The translations under genes and the position numbers were made by a program. Shown here one piece after another: positions 1 to 12,639 of a DNA stretch of 64,000 nucleotides. The DNA comes from Talinum fruticosum (taxonomy: Eukaryota; Streptophyta; Magnoliopsida; Caryophyllales; Talinaceae), in assembly GCA_021018815.1 (NCBI GenBank), contig JAITYX010000011.1, positions 6,834,501 through 6,898,500 on the forward strand. Direction: 5' to 3'. The stretch's first letter is position 1. Every line of letters begins with the position of its first letter. The notes under the pieces are model-generated. The model did no database searches. It was not told where the DNA came from and saw only the letters and a list, made by a program, of their open reading frames with translations.

Positions 1-2035
1 ATTTTTGGGTTCGAGTTAGAGAAATGAATGCAATGAATGCACATAAATTATGAAGAGAAGAACGAGTTCTTACCCCACTTGTTGATATCGAAATAATGTT
101 TTCTTGGGGATGACTGGAAGTAAATTTGAATGCTTTACCAGTTCTTTGATTCACCAGGTTTGTTGGTTGAATTGCTTGATCTTCGAAGCTTGCTCTAAGT
201 GATCTTCTTCATTGACTTGCTCGTTACGAGCGACCTCTAGAGTTGTCTCATTCCGAGCTTCCTCGTTCGAGTGGTCTCCTTCGAGTCTTTATAGACTCAT
301 CTTCATCATCATCCTTTCGAGCTTCGGTTACGAGTATGAAGATTCACTTGGTTTTCCCTGTTCAAGCTCATCAAACACTACGTGGATACTTTCTTCCACT
401 TTGTTAGTTCTCTTGTTGAATATACGATAAGCTTTGCTATGAGAAGAGTAACCTAGAAAAATTCCTTCGTCGACCAGAGCATCAAACTTGGTCGAGATGA
501 TCCTTACCGTTGTTGTGGACAAAGCACTTACATCCGAAAGATCCGAAATAGGAAATATTTGGCTTCCTTCCTTTGTAGAGCTCATAAGGTGTTTTCTTCA
601 GAATGGGTCCGATGAGGCATCGATTGAGAGTGTAGTTAGGCTGTGTTTCTCGCCTCCGCCTGAAATAGTAAGGCGAGTTGTGTTCAATCATCATCGTCCT
701 TGCTATTTCTTCAAGGGTTCTGTTCTTTCTCTCAACTACTCCATTCTGTTGAGGAGTTCAGGTGCTGAGAAGTTGTGAGAAATTCCATTCTTGTCACAAA
801 ACTACGAGAATTCGAGTAGTCGAACTCCCTTCCATGGTCGGTTCGAATCTTTTGAATCTGAGTACGAGACTCAACTTGAATCTTTCTACGAGCTTGCTGA
901 ACTCCTTGAAGGCCTCATTCTTATGCTTCAGAAAACACACCCAGGTAAATCTTGAAAAATCATCAATAATAACAAGTATGTAAGATTTACCTCCGAGACT
1001 CTTCACGGGGATTTCACCACATAAGTCCATGTGTAGTAATTCAAGCACGTTGGATGTGGAAGCTGTCTTGAGAGATTTGAATGAAGACCTGACTTGTTTC
1101 CCTTTGGTGCATGCTCCACATACTTTATCCTTCTCAAACGCACGAGTTAGGTAATCCTCTAACCAGATGATGAGATGCAAGCTTTTTGAGAGTATGCATG
1201 CTAATATGACCTAATCTACGATGCCAAGTCCAAGAATCATCTTGAAGATATGCTTTTAAACATGATAAGTTCTGACTTGGGTCGAGAGAGAGGGATGATG
1301 TAGGTATTACCTGATCTCTTACCCGAGAGCTTTACCTCTTTGGTGGTCTCATCCGTGATGTAGCACTTGGATTGAGTGAATTTTACCTCTTGACCTTTGT
1401 CACAAAGCTGGGAGATGCTAAGTAAGTTGTACTTAAGTCCTTTGACAAGGTAGACTGGGCTCACCAGATTGTTTCCATTACCAATCTTCCCAATGCCCAC
1501 TATCTTGCCCTTGCTTGTCATCACCAAAGGTCACCTTTCCTCCTTTATATGACTCCAGCTCGGAAAAGAGTCCTTGGTCACCTGACATATGTCGAGAACA
1601 ACCGCTGTCCAGGTACCGGTGTCCTTTTGATCTTTTACGAGTGACCTGCAAAACAGAGAAAATCTAACCCTTCTCACTTCCTCTAACGAACCCGAGTAAC
1701 ATTCCTTACTTGTGGTCCTTTTACGAGGAAGAAGGTGCTTCGGAACCCAGATTTGAATGACTTTGGTTTTAGTCCGATTACGAGTCTCCTTCTTTTCGGA
1801 GGACTGAGTCCGTGTCTCTTTCCTTTTAAAAACCTTTCCTTTTGAAACGAGAGGAAAATGGTTTCTGTTTGTAAATAGGTCCGGGTTTAGTCCTCCTTTC
1901 ATTTTTGTGAATGGGACCATGCTCAGCCTTTTTGAACTTAACGGTTACGGAATCCTTTTGAACAAATCGAGTAAGAATTAGATTCTTCCTCTTTGTTGAA
2001 ACCAAGACCTTCTTTTCGAAATGAGACACATTGTG
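1..2035 (-). pseudogene. copia pol: protease, integrase, start of RT linker
   Basis: On the minus strand 1527-1237 encodes the region before integrase (YLVKGLKYNLLSISQLCDKG), 1180-794 the GAG-pre-integrase zinc finger remnant (VCGACTKGKQ) and integrase core (LELLHMDLCGEIPVKSLGGK, then VIIDDFSRFTWV). 694-482 holds the integrase C-terminal part (NRCLIGPILKKTPYELYKGR, FGSFGCKCFV), and 510-328 the GIFLGYSSHSKAYRIFN motif typical of copia. Bases 80-1 read VRTRSSLHNL, the linker just before copia RT. The reading frame shifts several times between these blocks, so no intact polyprotein is possible. Confidence 0.9.
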
Positions 2036-3470
2036 ATCCTAAGAGCATATCAAGGTTCTTACTGTCCTTGAGAAAACTTCAAAACCAGATCTTGAGACTC
2101 AATGAGCTTTTGTTTCAGATTGCTCATTTTCTTTCCTGAGTAACTCGGACTCGGTCTCATTAGTTTGAGCACTTGTCTTGAGTTCTCCGAGTGTGAGTCT
2201 CGGTTTTTCTAATTCATTTTTAAAGAAGTTCTCTCGGAATTGATTGACTCAAGTTGTTCCTTGAAATGAGAAGAATCGGAATTGGACTTTTCTTCCAAAG
2301 TAAAGATGTACTTAGCTAAATCAACTTTGGAAAATTTGAGGAAGTAGTTTATTACCTCTTGAGGATCGGTTTCCTCATTATCCGAGTCGTAGTGCGAGTC
2401 GACTCTTTTCGGCTTCGAGTCGGTGATTGCCATTAGACACTTTGAGTCATCCGAATCCTCGTCGTCTTCGGATGAATCCTCGTCACTCCATGTTGCCATC
2501 ATGGCCTTTTTCTTCTTCCTGTCCCTTCTTCGTTTTGGATAGTCCTTGACTATGTGGTCTTTGCTTGCCACATTCAAAACATCCAGCATTCTTAGACAAA
2601 GATAACTTTGAAGGTGAAGAAAACTTACCTTTTCTGTCTCTCTTGTCCTTTTTGTAGAATTCTTCTTTTGGTCTTTTGTCCCATCTTTTGTGCTTCATCA
2701 TTCTCTTGAAGCCTCTTGCAATGAGTGCCATGGGATCATCTTCCGAGTCGGAGGAGCTTGGACTTGCTTCTTTGGATTACGAGGCTTTAAGCGCGATGTT
2801 CCTTTTGGAAGTACCCTCGGCATCTTCTTCTTCCGAGATGTATCTCATGAGTCGAAGCTTTCCAATGAGCTCGTCTGGCTTCAAGAGTGAGAGGTTCTGA
2901 GCCTCTTCTATGGCGAGTTACCTTCGGACCCCATCGTTTCTTGGGTAGGCTTCGAGAATTTTCCGGCACATTTCTTCATGGGAGATTTTCTTTCCCAAAG
3001 ATTTGAGATTGTTGGTGATCTCGGTGAAGCGTATGAACATCCGAGTAATGTTCTCTTCGGCTCCATTTTGAAAAGCTCATATTTGTGAAGATACTGGCTG
3101 ATCTTAGCTTGTCTTACTCGACTTGTACCTTTGTAGGTGTTGACCGAGTGTCCCACACCTCTTTAGCGGAGTCACGAGGCGAGACTCGATTATATTCTTC
3201 CGAGCTTATGGCGCACATGAGGATGTTCATGGCTTTGAAGTTCTTTCGAACTTCTCTGCCTCGCTGGTTTGAACTCAGCCTTTGTCTTTGGAAGCATTCT
3301 GAATTCATCTGTCTTCGTTGGAATGTAGTTTCCTTGTTGTATGATTTCCCATACTTCTTCATCGTGATCCATAAGGAAACATTCCATCGGCTTCTTCCAG
3401 ATGACCGAAATTTGAACCTTTGAATTTTGGTGGCTCGTTGGAAGATCTACCTTCGTCGAACTCTCCGGTG
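2036..3470 (-). pseudogene. copia gag with CCHC zinc-knuckle region
   Basis: Minus-strand frames 3387-3114 and 3156-2908 carry a degraded UBN2/DUF4219-type gag domain. 2731-2483 includes the zinc-knuckle start (GCFECGK), and 2589-2209 continues with a lysine-rich stretch followed by the acidic serine-rich linker (WSDEDSSEDDEDSDDS) common after the knuckle in plant copia gag. Several frameshifts separate these blocks. Assignment rests on the knuckle, the acidic linker and the position just inside the 5' LTR. The first in-frame ATG is uncertain. Confidence 0.8.
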
Positions 3471-3520
3471 TTCCGAGCCATCCGATCTTTAAACCTTTGG
3501 ACTGTTAGATCCTTTATAAA

Positions 3521-3538
3521 AGGCTAGGCTCGATACCA
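3521..3538 (-). promoter_or_regulatory. primer binding site (tRNA-iMet type) of the copia element
   Basis: Read on the minus strand, TGGTATCGAGCC follows the terminal CA of the LTR after a two-base spacer. This is the usual copia position and sequence type (complement to the 3' end of initiator Met tRNA). It fixes the inner LTR border at 3541. Confidence 0.85.
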
Positions 3539-3540
3539 AT

Positions 3541-5070
3541 TGAAGGTTTGCTCGGGGAGAGTCCGAGTCACCCTAGAGGGGGTGAATAGGGTGATAGAAA
3601 ATTCTTTTAGAAAATTCGCACTTTTGTGCGGAAATGTTGCAAAGACAGATTCCGAGTCTAAAGACGAGTCGGAAAAGATTGGACTCGAAGTCGGTGAATC
3701 GGAAGAAGCAAGAGCACTAAGGGCATGTCCGAGCCTAGAATGAACTCGGAAAGTGAACACGAGAGATTTTACGTGGAAACCCTCCCGGGGCGAGAAAACC
3801 ACGGCCCGTGTCAATCCAGACACGAAGTCAAATCCACTATTTTGAGTCCACAAAATACCGTGAACTTGACCGAACCCGAGTTGCTCCCTTGGACAACTCT
3901 ATACAAGTTTTCCTAGACTCGAAATTCCCTTATCCGATCTAGTACTTCCTAGCTGAGATAACCCTTACAGCTAGGGACAACTAAGCTGAGTTAACCCTTA
4001 CAGCTTAGTCAAGGGACCTTACAAAGAATGTAAGAAGTGTTTGTAACTAAGTACAAGACCTTACAACTCGTAAAGTAATGAATTACGAGTGGGAGTTGTA
4101 AGTTGAAGATTGAGAGTAAATACAATGACTTCTATCAAGTAAGTGTATAGACAATATGTTCGGCAATCTTCAAGTCTTGTGAAGTGGCTTCTATTTATAG
4201 ATGACCAGGCGAGTAGCCGTTATCTTCATCTGCTGACCGAGAGTCTTCGTGGACCGTTGTGAAAGGCTTTACGAGTCACTCGGAAAGTATCCGTTGAAAT
4301 ATGGACGTTGGACAACGGTTTAACTCTCTTGGAAGTCCCAAAACCATTGGTTATGTCTTGAAAAGTGTGGTGAAACCCACCGTTAAACTTAGCGTTCCGG
4401 TTTTCCGGATATGGAAGCGAGCAGTTTCGACACAATCCTCCGGGACTAAAGCAGGGAAGGTGAAAAGCCATATCTGCTTGGTGATTTGACGTTACGAAGC
4501 CAGGCTACTTTTGTAGTTTGAAAAGATATCCTCGATTGAATAACCTACAAAAGTAAAACACCTTCGGTTCTCAAAGTATAAAATACTTTGGTCCAAGGTT
4601 AGACACGAGATAATAAAATAATTATGAAAATTACGCAATTGATTATCCGAGTCGGAAAACAAATGGAATTTTCGAGTCTAAAACCATGATACTCGGAATT
4701 CCATAAGACTTAGTCCGAAGTGAAGAGACACGTTCTATAGCGAATATCGAGTGAGAAAGAACTTGATGTAGACTAAGCACGAAAAGAACTACGAATGTCG
4801 ACTTTGCAAACAATAGAGTAGATAATCACAAGTCGGACTACGAGTGAGAGTGGACTCGGAATAAAGAACAAGTCTTCCGAGTCGCTAACCGAAAAGCGAT
4901 TAAAGAGATAAGTGAAGGCCGAATCGCATAGAAAAGATACTTTTTAACTCAAGTAAGTTTCTAAGACACGAGAGAATGCCTTGGAATCAAAACACTCGTA
5001 TGAATGACATCGTTATACCGATTCCTTTTGCATGACTCGGAAAGATATAGAGCAGTGTCTCGAGTCTTCA
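3541..5070 (-). repeat. 5' LTR of the copia element (1530 bp)
   Basis: On the minus strand the LTR begins TGAAGACTCG and ends AACCTTCA, giving TG..CA ends inside a five-base inverted repeat TGAAG/CTTCA. Both ends were set by comparison with the solo LTR at 55165-56768, which starts TGAAGACTCG and ends AACCTTCA. Shared internal landmarks include the run near 3570-3590 reading (minus) CACCCTATTCACCCCCTCTA, and the ACTCGG/CCGAGT-rich middle. Confidence 0.88.
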
Positions 5071-5344
5071 TGAACTATGAGAGGAAGAAGATGAAGAAAA
5101 AACTCATGGTGAAGACCATAAGCCCTTCGTTTTCTTCTTCTTCTATCTCCTCTGTTTCTTTTGGGTGTAGGAGCTCTATTATGGAGCGGGAAAGTGTTGA
5201 GGAGAATGAACCGAAAGGTCAAACTAGGTTTTCTCTGCTTGTTTATGCTTGGAAAGGTTGAAATCCGAGAGAAATTTGCAGGAAAATTCTCTCCCTCCTC
5301 GAAACTAACCCAAATTTGTTAAAGCTTTTAGTAGGTAGCTTGTA

Positions 5345-5348
<4 letters not shown>

Positions 5349-5392
<44 letters not shown>
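5349..5392. repeat. (TA)22 microsatellite
   Basis: Uninterrupted alternating TA for about 44 bases. The tyrosine/isoleucine-rich ORF across it is an artefact of the repeat. Confidence 0.97.
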
Positions 5393-5394
<2 letters not shown>

Positions 5395-5860
5395 TTATTA
5401 AATGACTCGACAAATATTTTTCTAGGTTGTAATATGTGGAATTCATACTTGATGGAGAAAGTTTGATGATGATTATTGATGATGTTTCCCATCTGTGTTT
5501 CATAATTTGGGGGTTTTTGAATGTCAAGAAAGAAAATTTTGGGATTATAATTTAAAGCTCTTAATAGTTCACAAAAAAAAAAGGGAAATTAGTTTTTTAA
5601 CCGGTTGTGTGGGTTTTTACCGACCTCAGCAGGTCACCTTTACCTAAAGTGGCATTTTTTTCACTTAATAACTAGTTTCGTGGCATATGATTACCATTGA
5701 TTTAATTAGTGGTATTTTTACAATTCTAGATAGTTGAAGGGTAATTTAATCCGAGCACTCGTCATGTTCATTTGCTTGGGTACTCATAAATTGGCCTACG
5801 CAAACCCGAATCACAAACTAAAGAATCTTTACTATAAAACCCCCAACTTCAATTCTCGAA

Positions 5861-6060
5861 ATTGCTAATTGGGAATAAAATTTACACTAGTGTTTTGATT
5901 GGAAGCCTCGAAAAAATTAACGTTAAACATAATATTATTAATGCTAATTGGGAATAAAATTTACACTATTAATGCCAAATATACCTAGTGTTTCGATTAG
6001 AAGCCTCGAAAAATAGTCTTCTTTTGGGAATTGATAATTAGGAATAAAATTTACACTATT
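5861..6060. repeat. degenerate tandem repeat, about 80-90 bp unit, two and a half copies
   Basis: The phrase GGGAATAAAATTTACACTA recurs at about 5871, 5950 and, as AGGAATAAAATTTACACTA, at about 6040. In the first two copies it is followed by TGTTTTGATT/TGTTTCGATT and AGAAGCC or GGAAGCC-TCGAAAAA. Spacing is irregular, so it is an old duplication. Confidence 0.8.
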
Positions 6061-6406
6061 TTAAATTGAAGGGTAGGGAGAAAGAGTAATGTTAAACTTG
6101 AGAAATAGAGAGCAAGATAAAAAAAATTAACAATCTCATGGCTATATATATTACACAATAACTTGTACCATATCTTTTTTCTTCCTAATTTATTAGATAT
6201 TTAACATTTTTTTGAGATAAATATCACTAAAATTTTCCAAAATCTAATTTAAAAATATTTTTCAGATAAATATTATATTTTTAAAATTAAATGTTAACTA
6301 AAATTTTTTTCCCCAAAAATGATGGGGGACCAGGCCCCCGGCCCCTAAATCCGCCATTGTCCATAATGTCCACAATGAACTCTGAAAATATGGCAATCAT
6401 GCACCG

Positions 6407-7028
6407 TTAGAAAATGGTTAAAGAATTGCAAAGTCTAAATGTCATCCTTCGATAAGCAAATGTGCCATAAGGAAACGTGAAAAGTAGTTTTCTCTTGGTC
6501 ACTTGGATGTATAGGAATTTGGAAAAATCTAGAAAATCCATCCATGTAACAAAAGAAAGAATGCTTAGCCAACCTTTCCAACATTTGGTCAATGAAAGGA
6601 AGGGGAAATGGTCCTTCCAGGTGGCTTTGTTGAGTTTTCTATAGTCAATACACATACGCCACCCCGTGACCGTCCTAGTAGAAATCAACTCATCATGAGT
6701 GTTCTTGACAAAGGTCATACCAGCTTTCTTTATGACTACATGGACGGGACTTACCCACTCACTATCCAAAATAGGATAGATAATTCCCGCCTCAAGTAGT
6801 TTTAAAACTTCCTTTTTAACAACCACCTTCATGTTGGGATTTAACGTCTTTGAGGCTTAATGAAGGTTTTATGACTGTCCTCGGGAAGGATGCGATGCAT
6901 GCATAAGGTGGGGTTAATCCCTTATTATCATCAATGTTATACCTAATAGCCCTACGATGTTTTCTCAAAAATTCAAGTAACTTATCAACTTGGGAACTAT
7001 CAATTTGAGTATTAAAGCTAATAGGGAA
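6407..7028 (-). pseudogene. Ty3/gypsy reverse transcriptase, Athila/Tat-like, truncated
   Basis: Minus-strand protein blocks match the gypsy RT N-terminal half: LLEFLRKHRRAI, VVKKEVLKLLEAGIIYPI, SEWVSPVHVV, TGWRMCIDYRKLNKAT, and TFAYRRMTFRLCN, the counterpart of the TFAYRRMPFGLCNA block. The sequence stops there, before the YxDD catalytic box, and RNase H and integrase are missing. It is frameshifted and dead. It continues upstream at 12840 once the CACTA element is removed: the block at 12840-12900 (LPPHLRYESLRPNST) runs straight into TFPISFNTQ at 7028. Confidence 0.88.
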
Positions 7029-7031
7029 GGT

Positions 7032-7265
7032 AACTACTATAGGAACCACTTTTAATTACGGTTAAAAATGACCTTTAATGGCGGTTAACTAGTATCGTGT
7101 ATGTGGTCGTTATTGTATGTAGCATCTTTTACTACGGCGTAGTAAAATATAACCTATGGCGACGGTTCTTACATTAGAACCGTCGTCATATGTCCTGAAC
7201 AAAAATTGCCCAAAATTGTTAGGCGGGGCATCGACGACGGTTCAAATGTAAGAACCGTCGTTATA
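7032..7265. repeat. left terminal and subterminal repeat region of the CACTA element
   Basis: After the degenerate CACTA terminus the sequence holds repeated motifs: CGGTTAAAAATG, GGCGGTTAA, GCGACGGTTCTTACATTAG and AACCGTCGTCATATGTC, then GACGGTTCAAATGTAAG and AACCGTCGTTATAGGTC. These are short inverted pairs, probably transposase binding sites by analogy with En/Spm. Confidence 0.85.
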
Positions 7266-7629
7266 GGTCCGTATTTTTTAATTGTTTTTTATTTGTTTTT
7301 TATCACCATGTACAAAATATACTCCAAAATACATCACAACTTACACAACGAACAAACCAACGAGCTTCAATTTTCCAATTTACTACAACCACAACAAAGT
7401 TCCATCCGAACAAGTTTGCAACACGGTTCCATATATTTCACATTTAAGTTCAAGCAAAGAATATATTACAATGATATGAAAATAATTTAAACCACAAAGT
7501 TTCAAGAGAAACAGATGGACTTTTTGACATAAGTATTGAAAAAGGAATACACAATGAGGACATCTCACCAAGCAATCTCTATTTCCTTTATCATTGTCCC
7601 AAAGTGATGCTCCTCATGTGTTGTTCGCT

Positions 7630-8060
7630 TGGAGTTTGTATAGGGGGTAGACTGAACAACAAGCAACTTAATAAGCTGTGGAAAACTTTAAGCGGGAGTA
7701 GAGATTAGCAACCATAGCAACCAAAGCGAGAAAGACGTTAAGTAACAATTATCCACAAGAATTATGCACAAGAAACTTTACCGAAAAGCTTAATCCTTTT
7801 GATACTCATCGAATGAGGATCTTCTACCCTTCCATTGGAAGGCTTAGTCCTTATTTTGCTTCTTGGAGTTCGTGCAGGGGTAGAGGTTCTACTACATAAA
7901 AGCTGAAGAAAACATTAAACAGGAGCTGAGATTAGCAAGCAAAATTGAGAAAAGTGTTAAGCAACAATATTCACAAGAAACATTACCTAAATGATGGCCT
8001 TTTTCAAACGATGATCTTCTACCCTTCCAATTGGACAGCTTAGTACTTATTTTGATCCTC
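7630..8060. repeat. imperfect tandem repeat inside the CACTA element
   Basis: A unit of roughly 200 bases occurs twice and begins a third time. Landmarks are GATCTTCTACCCTTCCA at about 7820 and 8010, TTGGAGTT..GTA/GTGCAGGGGTAGA at about 7630 and 7862, and AGATTAGCAA..CAAGAAAC..TTACC. It lies downstream of the transposase on the minus strand. Whether it was once a second gene (TNPA-like) cannot be told. Confidence 0.7.
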
Positions 8061-8149
8061 ATCAAACAAAATCATATGTTTACATGAATACTACAAGTCA
8101 AAAATAATGAAAAACAAGCTGCAGTTTCTAAAACAAGCAACAATATTGG

Positions 8150-11100
8150 ATATCATCCGGAATAAAATTAATGTTCTTACCGAGTTGATATAATTATATG
8201 TTTTATGCCTTTTTCCCCCTCCTTTAGACTTATATTCAATATATATGCCCTCTTGATAGTCAACCATTACATAAAATTCTTCAAAATTGGGATCTTCATT
8301 TTCGACGGGCATTCCCAAGGAGAAGGGTGGGGTCTCCTCAACAAACTTACACACATCTTCACCATCCCTACCAACAACGTGCCTCTTCCCTTGAAGAACA
8401 ATAGACTACTTATCATTGGCTAGGTCCTCAACGTAGAACATCTGTCTTGCTTGGGATGCCATAATGAATTGATCCCCTTTAGGCCCTTTTCTTGTGAGAT
8501 TGACCATCATGAATCCCATCCCATTAACTCGGACACTTGTTGTTATTGTCAGCCCATTTGCACTTGGAAAACGGGGTCATAAAATTCAACATAGTCTAGC
8601 TCCCATATCTCCTTAATGACACCATAATATGACATTTTAGCTATAACGGGATTTTTGTCCTTGGAGCTGGAAACATGAAGTGCATGAGCCTCCAATGTGA
8701 CCCCACTATTTTGCGCGGTGCTCCTATTTTCTTTGCTCTTTGTGTAGAAAGAGTATCCATTAATGTCATACCCAGGGTAAGATATGACTTCCAACTACGG
8801 CCTTCTAGCCAAGCTGACTAATGTTTGCGAGATATGTTCTCATCATACCCACTTGTCTCCTTATGAGGGATTTGTCTTCATCAATGAATGGTTGCACTTC
8901 ATCGGTGTTTTGTAGAATATAAAGATGTGCTTGATCCCTCATATCCCGATCGATTGTTAGAACCTTCGGCCCCAATTTCCCCGCCCACCGATCTTCCCCA
9001 TAAATCGATGTTTTGGAATACTAATTTCTTTCATTTGGGGGTAGTATTCACAATGGAACTCGACACACTCTTCAGCTGTGTATGCCTCAATAATGCACGT
9101 TTCCGGTCGGTGCGATTTCTAACATATCCTTTGACAATTTTCATGAAACATTCAAAAGGATACATCCATTAGTAAAAAACCTGAGCCATAGAATCTCACT
9201 TCTCTCGCCAAATGGACAATTAGGTGTACCATGATATCAAAAAATAAGGTAAGAAGTACATCTCAAGTTGGCACAACGTAATGATCACGTCGTATCGAAG
9301 ATCATCCGATTTCTCAAAATCAACGACTTTGCTGAATATGGCATTGAAGAAGAAGCAAAGTCTTATAATCGCTTGTCCGATATGTTTCGGCATCATGGCT
9401 CGGATATTAATCGGCAGTATTTGTTGCATCAAAGCATGACAATCATGAGATTTAAGATCGATTAGTCTATAATCGGACATCAAAATGAGTCCACCGATGT
9501 TCGAAGAATATCCCTGTGGCACTTTGAGTTTCTTTAATGTTTCACACAAATGTTGTTTTTCCCTTCTACTCAATGTGTAAGACGTCGGAGGCAAATATGT
9601 TCTCTTCCCCTTTGGTTGTGGTGCTAATTCCTCCCGTATTCCTATTTCACACATATCGAGTCATGTTTTCTCTCCACCCTTGGTCTTCCCGGTATGTTCG
9701 GAAGAGTGCCAATGAGACTTTCACAAATGTTTTTCTCTGTATACATTACATCAAGACTATGTCTCACATACAACTCTTTCCAATATGGAAAATCAAAAAT
9801 ATTGATTTCTTTTTCCATACACTTGTTTTCGAATTGACGTCGGTATGGCTTGTCAAACTCCACATCAAGATATTTCACTTGCTTATATATTTGATGTCTT
9901 GTTAATGGAGTTGGAGCGAGAATCCATCTCGGTTTTACCATTGAAAGCCTTCTTTTTCTTACAATATTGATGGAAAAAGGGAAGAAACTTTCGGTGTCCG
10001 AGATAGGTCTGTCTTTTTCCATGCTTAAGTTGATAGGAGTAAGTACCCTTTGCATAAATGGGGCATGCCTTGTGGCCTTTGACGGTGTATCCGGATAAGT
10101 TTCCGTGTGCGGGAAGTCATTGATTGTGGTGAAGATCATAGCTCGCAATGTAAATTGTTCTTGACGGTAGGCATCGTAAACCGAAACACCTTCATCCCAC
10201 CAAAGCTTGAAATCTTCAACAAAAGGCGCCAAGTACACATCTATATCATTTCCCAACTGCTTAGGTTGACAACATAATGTACTTGCGCTTCATACACAAC
10301 GATGACGGTAGGTTGTAGATAACCAAAAGAACGGGCTAATTGCTATGCTTGCTACTCGATGTCACCGTGGGGGTTTATTCCGTCCTTGCAAAGACCCGCA
10401 TGTAGATTCTGTGCTTCCTTACCAAATTCTGGAAACATTGAATAAATCTTCTTCCACCGAGGAGAATCGGCAAGGTGACATAGCTTGTCATCACGGACTC
10501 TTCCGTCGACATGCCACGCCGAGTTCTTGGCATCAATTGCACTTGAAAATAAGCGCTTAAAGCTCGGTATTATTGGTAAGTACCACAACACCTTTGCGAG
10601 AGGTCCCTCAACACTCTCTCCATCGATGTATTTCATCATACTTAGGACATTCGTGTCTATGTGCATGTTTTTTCCCGTACAATATGCAATCGTTCGGGCA
10701 TGCATGTATCTTCTTATAGCCCATGCCCATAGGACACAACATCCTCTTCGCCTTATATGTACGTGCTGTGAAGAACATTGCCTTTTGGGAGTACATCATT
10801 GAGCATACTTAGCAAGTTGGTGAAAGTTTTGTCACTCCAACCATTACCATTTTCAAGTTCATCAACCTCAACACAGCTAATAAACGGGCATACTTATCAC
10901 ACCCCGGGTAAAGAGGCTTCTCCGAATCGGCTAACAATTTCTCCAATACGTTTGGTTCAACAACTAACTCACGTTCGACTCCACGAACTATATCTTCAGG
11001 TCGATCTTCTAATTCCATACTACTAGCTTCATTTTCATCATACCCTTCATCTTCCTCTCGAACGACATTATTCACAAAAGACTTCTCCTCCTCATGCCAT

Positions 11101-11319
11101 ACCCACACCTTGTAAGTTATGTCAAACACATGCCAATATAGGTGACCTTTTACAACATTAAGGGAAAATCTTGAGGAGTTGAAACACCTTAAACACGGAC
11201 GGAATATGGATCTGTTCCCCAAATTTGGCGGCATGTTCGACGACAATCTATAGGAAATTGTTAACACCATCACGATATTCTACACTCCTCCTATCGCTAT
11301 AAACCCACGTTCGATCCAT
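8150..11319 (-). pseudogene. CACTA transposase, Tnp2/TNPD family (frameshifted)
   Basis: The start is at 11319, where MDRTWVYSDRRSVEYRDGV matches the N-terminal transposase-associated domain; a stop follows and the frame changes. Further blocks on the minus strand are a YWHVFDITYKVWVWHEEE stretch (about 11130-11080), CPMGMGYKKIHACPNDCILY (about 10740-10680), and the Transposase_21 core blocks ADSPRWKKI..FPEFGKEAQNL and ENDIDVYLAP-like NDIDVYLAPFVEDFKLWWDE with YDAYRQEQFTLRAMIFTTIN (10250-10130). Next come a DUF4218 region, LKSHDCHALMQQILPINIRA (about 9460-9400), and a DUF4216 region, GYDINGYSFYTKS..QNSGVTLEA..YYGVIKEIWELDY (8790-8590). Domain order is as in the family, but at least four frame changes make it inactive. 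Confidence 0.92.
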
Positions 11320-12639
11320 ACCTTACCCATAAACATGAGAAGTAATTCACCACATATATATAGCTCGATAAATACGTACTTATGCACAAATAATATGACA
11401 TGAGTCTAAGATCCTTATATAGGTATAAATGGTCCTAAACCCATTCAAGAATAATATGACACTAGACCATGTAGCAAAATCTTATCATACATTTGACAAA
11501 ATTCCGACAGACATTTCCCTTAGTACTTCAAGTACAATATATGAAAACGAAGTGGCTAATGTGTATATCCTTACATAATTGTATGGTAACATAAGTAAAG
11601 ATACACACATCAAACCCATCGTCATCATAATTGCACATGAAGAACGAGAGAGGAAATTAGCACCATGATATCTTGTCAAATTTTTATGATAAGATTATAA
11701 TAACCACACAACATATTATTATATTATTCTCAAACTGTCCAACACGGACAATTCAAAAACCTACACATACCAACCTAATATCCTAAACTCTATACACACA
11801 TTTATGCGCGTACCGCAACTTAGGATAATTTGTTATGTACGGATGTTTGAACGAGTTCTCTAAACTTATGAAATGCATACAATAATTTAACGAAGCATGC
11901 CATTAGTCGAATTATATGAAAAACAATAAGTCCTAGTACTAAGTAACAAGTTTTGGGGATGACCCTATATCCAAATTATCTTTCTGTTTTTTAAAACTCT
12001 AAATAAATTAGGATGCGATCTTTCGATTTACCATTATTAACTATCATTCTATTTCTTGTAAATTAAATCCTAAAATCCTAAACCCATTTCTCAAAATCTC
12101 TAACATTTCACGGATTTCCAACTTAATAAACTAAACAAATATTACCCGCATTCTTAATAAACAATTCAACATTTTAACAATCTCAAACATTACCCACTTT
12201 CTCAATATTCAAATTACCTCAAATACATTCAACATTCAACTACTTAAATTTTGTAAATAACTTAAGTGAAAAATAAAAGATGCTAGAGAATCATACCGGA
12301 AGAACAACGACGACGGAGAGAAGGAGCGAGAGGCTAGAGGTCGAACAAGTAACGAGACAAAGCAAAAGGAAAGAGGAGAGCTACACCTAAAACAAACGAG
12401 AGGAAATAGTGAGGGAAAGGAAAAAGTAATCAAAGGTAAAATCGAGAGCTTACGGGCGAAATTGAGTGATGACGACTTACCGGCGACAAGTATCAAGTCG
12501 AGGAGATCCGGATCCGAGGACTATGAACAAGAGGACTCGTGGAAGAGCGATAAGACCAAGAAAATAGAGAAGATGAACTGGGCGTGTAAAAGAGCAGGAG
12601 CGAGGTCTCGGGTTTTTAAGATTTGTGAAACACATTTAA

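Larger units (their letters stand above)
1..5070 (-). mobile_element. Ty1/copia LTR retrotransposon, 5' half (continues off the left edge)
   Basis: Read on the minus strand this is, in order, a 5' LTR (5070 to 3541), a tRNA-Met type primer binding site, gag with a zinc knuckle, protease, GAG-pre-integrase, integrase core, and the link toward reverse transcriptase, which leaves the window at base 1. That order, with integrase before RT, is the copia order. The coding part is broken by many frameshifts and stops, so this copy is dead. The 3' LTR lies outside the window, so its target duplication (first base after the LTR is 5071) cannot be checked. A solo LTR of the same family is at 55165-56768. 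Confidence 0.93.
5071..6356. other. AT-rich non-genic stretch
   Basis: I see no supportable gene. It holds the (TA)n run, the degenerate tandem repeat listed separately, and at about 6325-6357 a sequence whose complement reads CAATGGCGGATTTAGGGG. That resembles the ends of some plant hAT-type elements, but no partner end was found. A small plus-strand ORF at 5070-5261 (MNYERKKMKK...) has no recognisable motif. Confidence 0.5.

Noticed and set aside
212..1180. Plus-strand ORFs over the copia pol region
   Set aside because: Antisense shadows of recognised integrase and GAG-pre-integrase coding on the minus strand.
5004..5261. Plus-strand ORF of 85 residues with lysine- and serine-rich runs
   Set aside because: It starts inside the copia LTR and has no recognisable domain; insufficient evidence for a gene.
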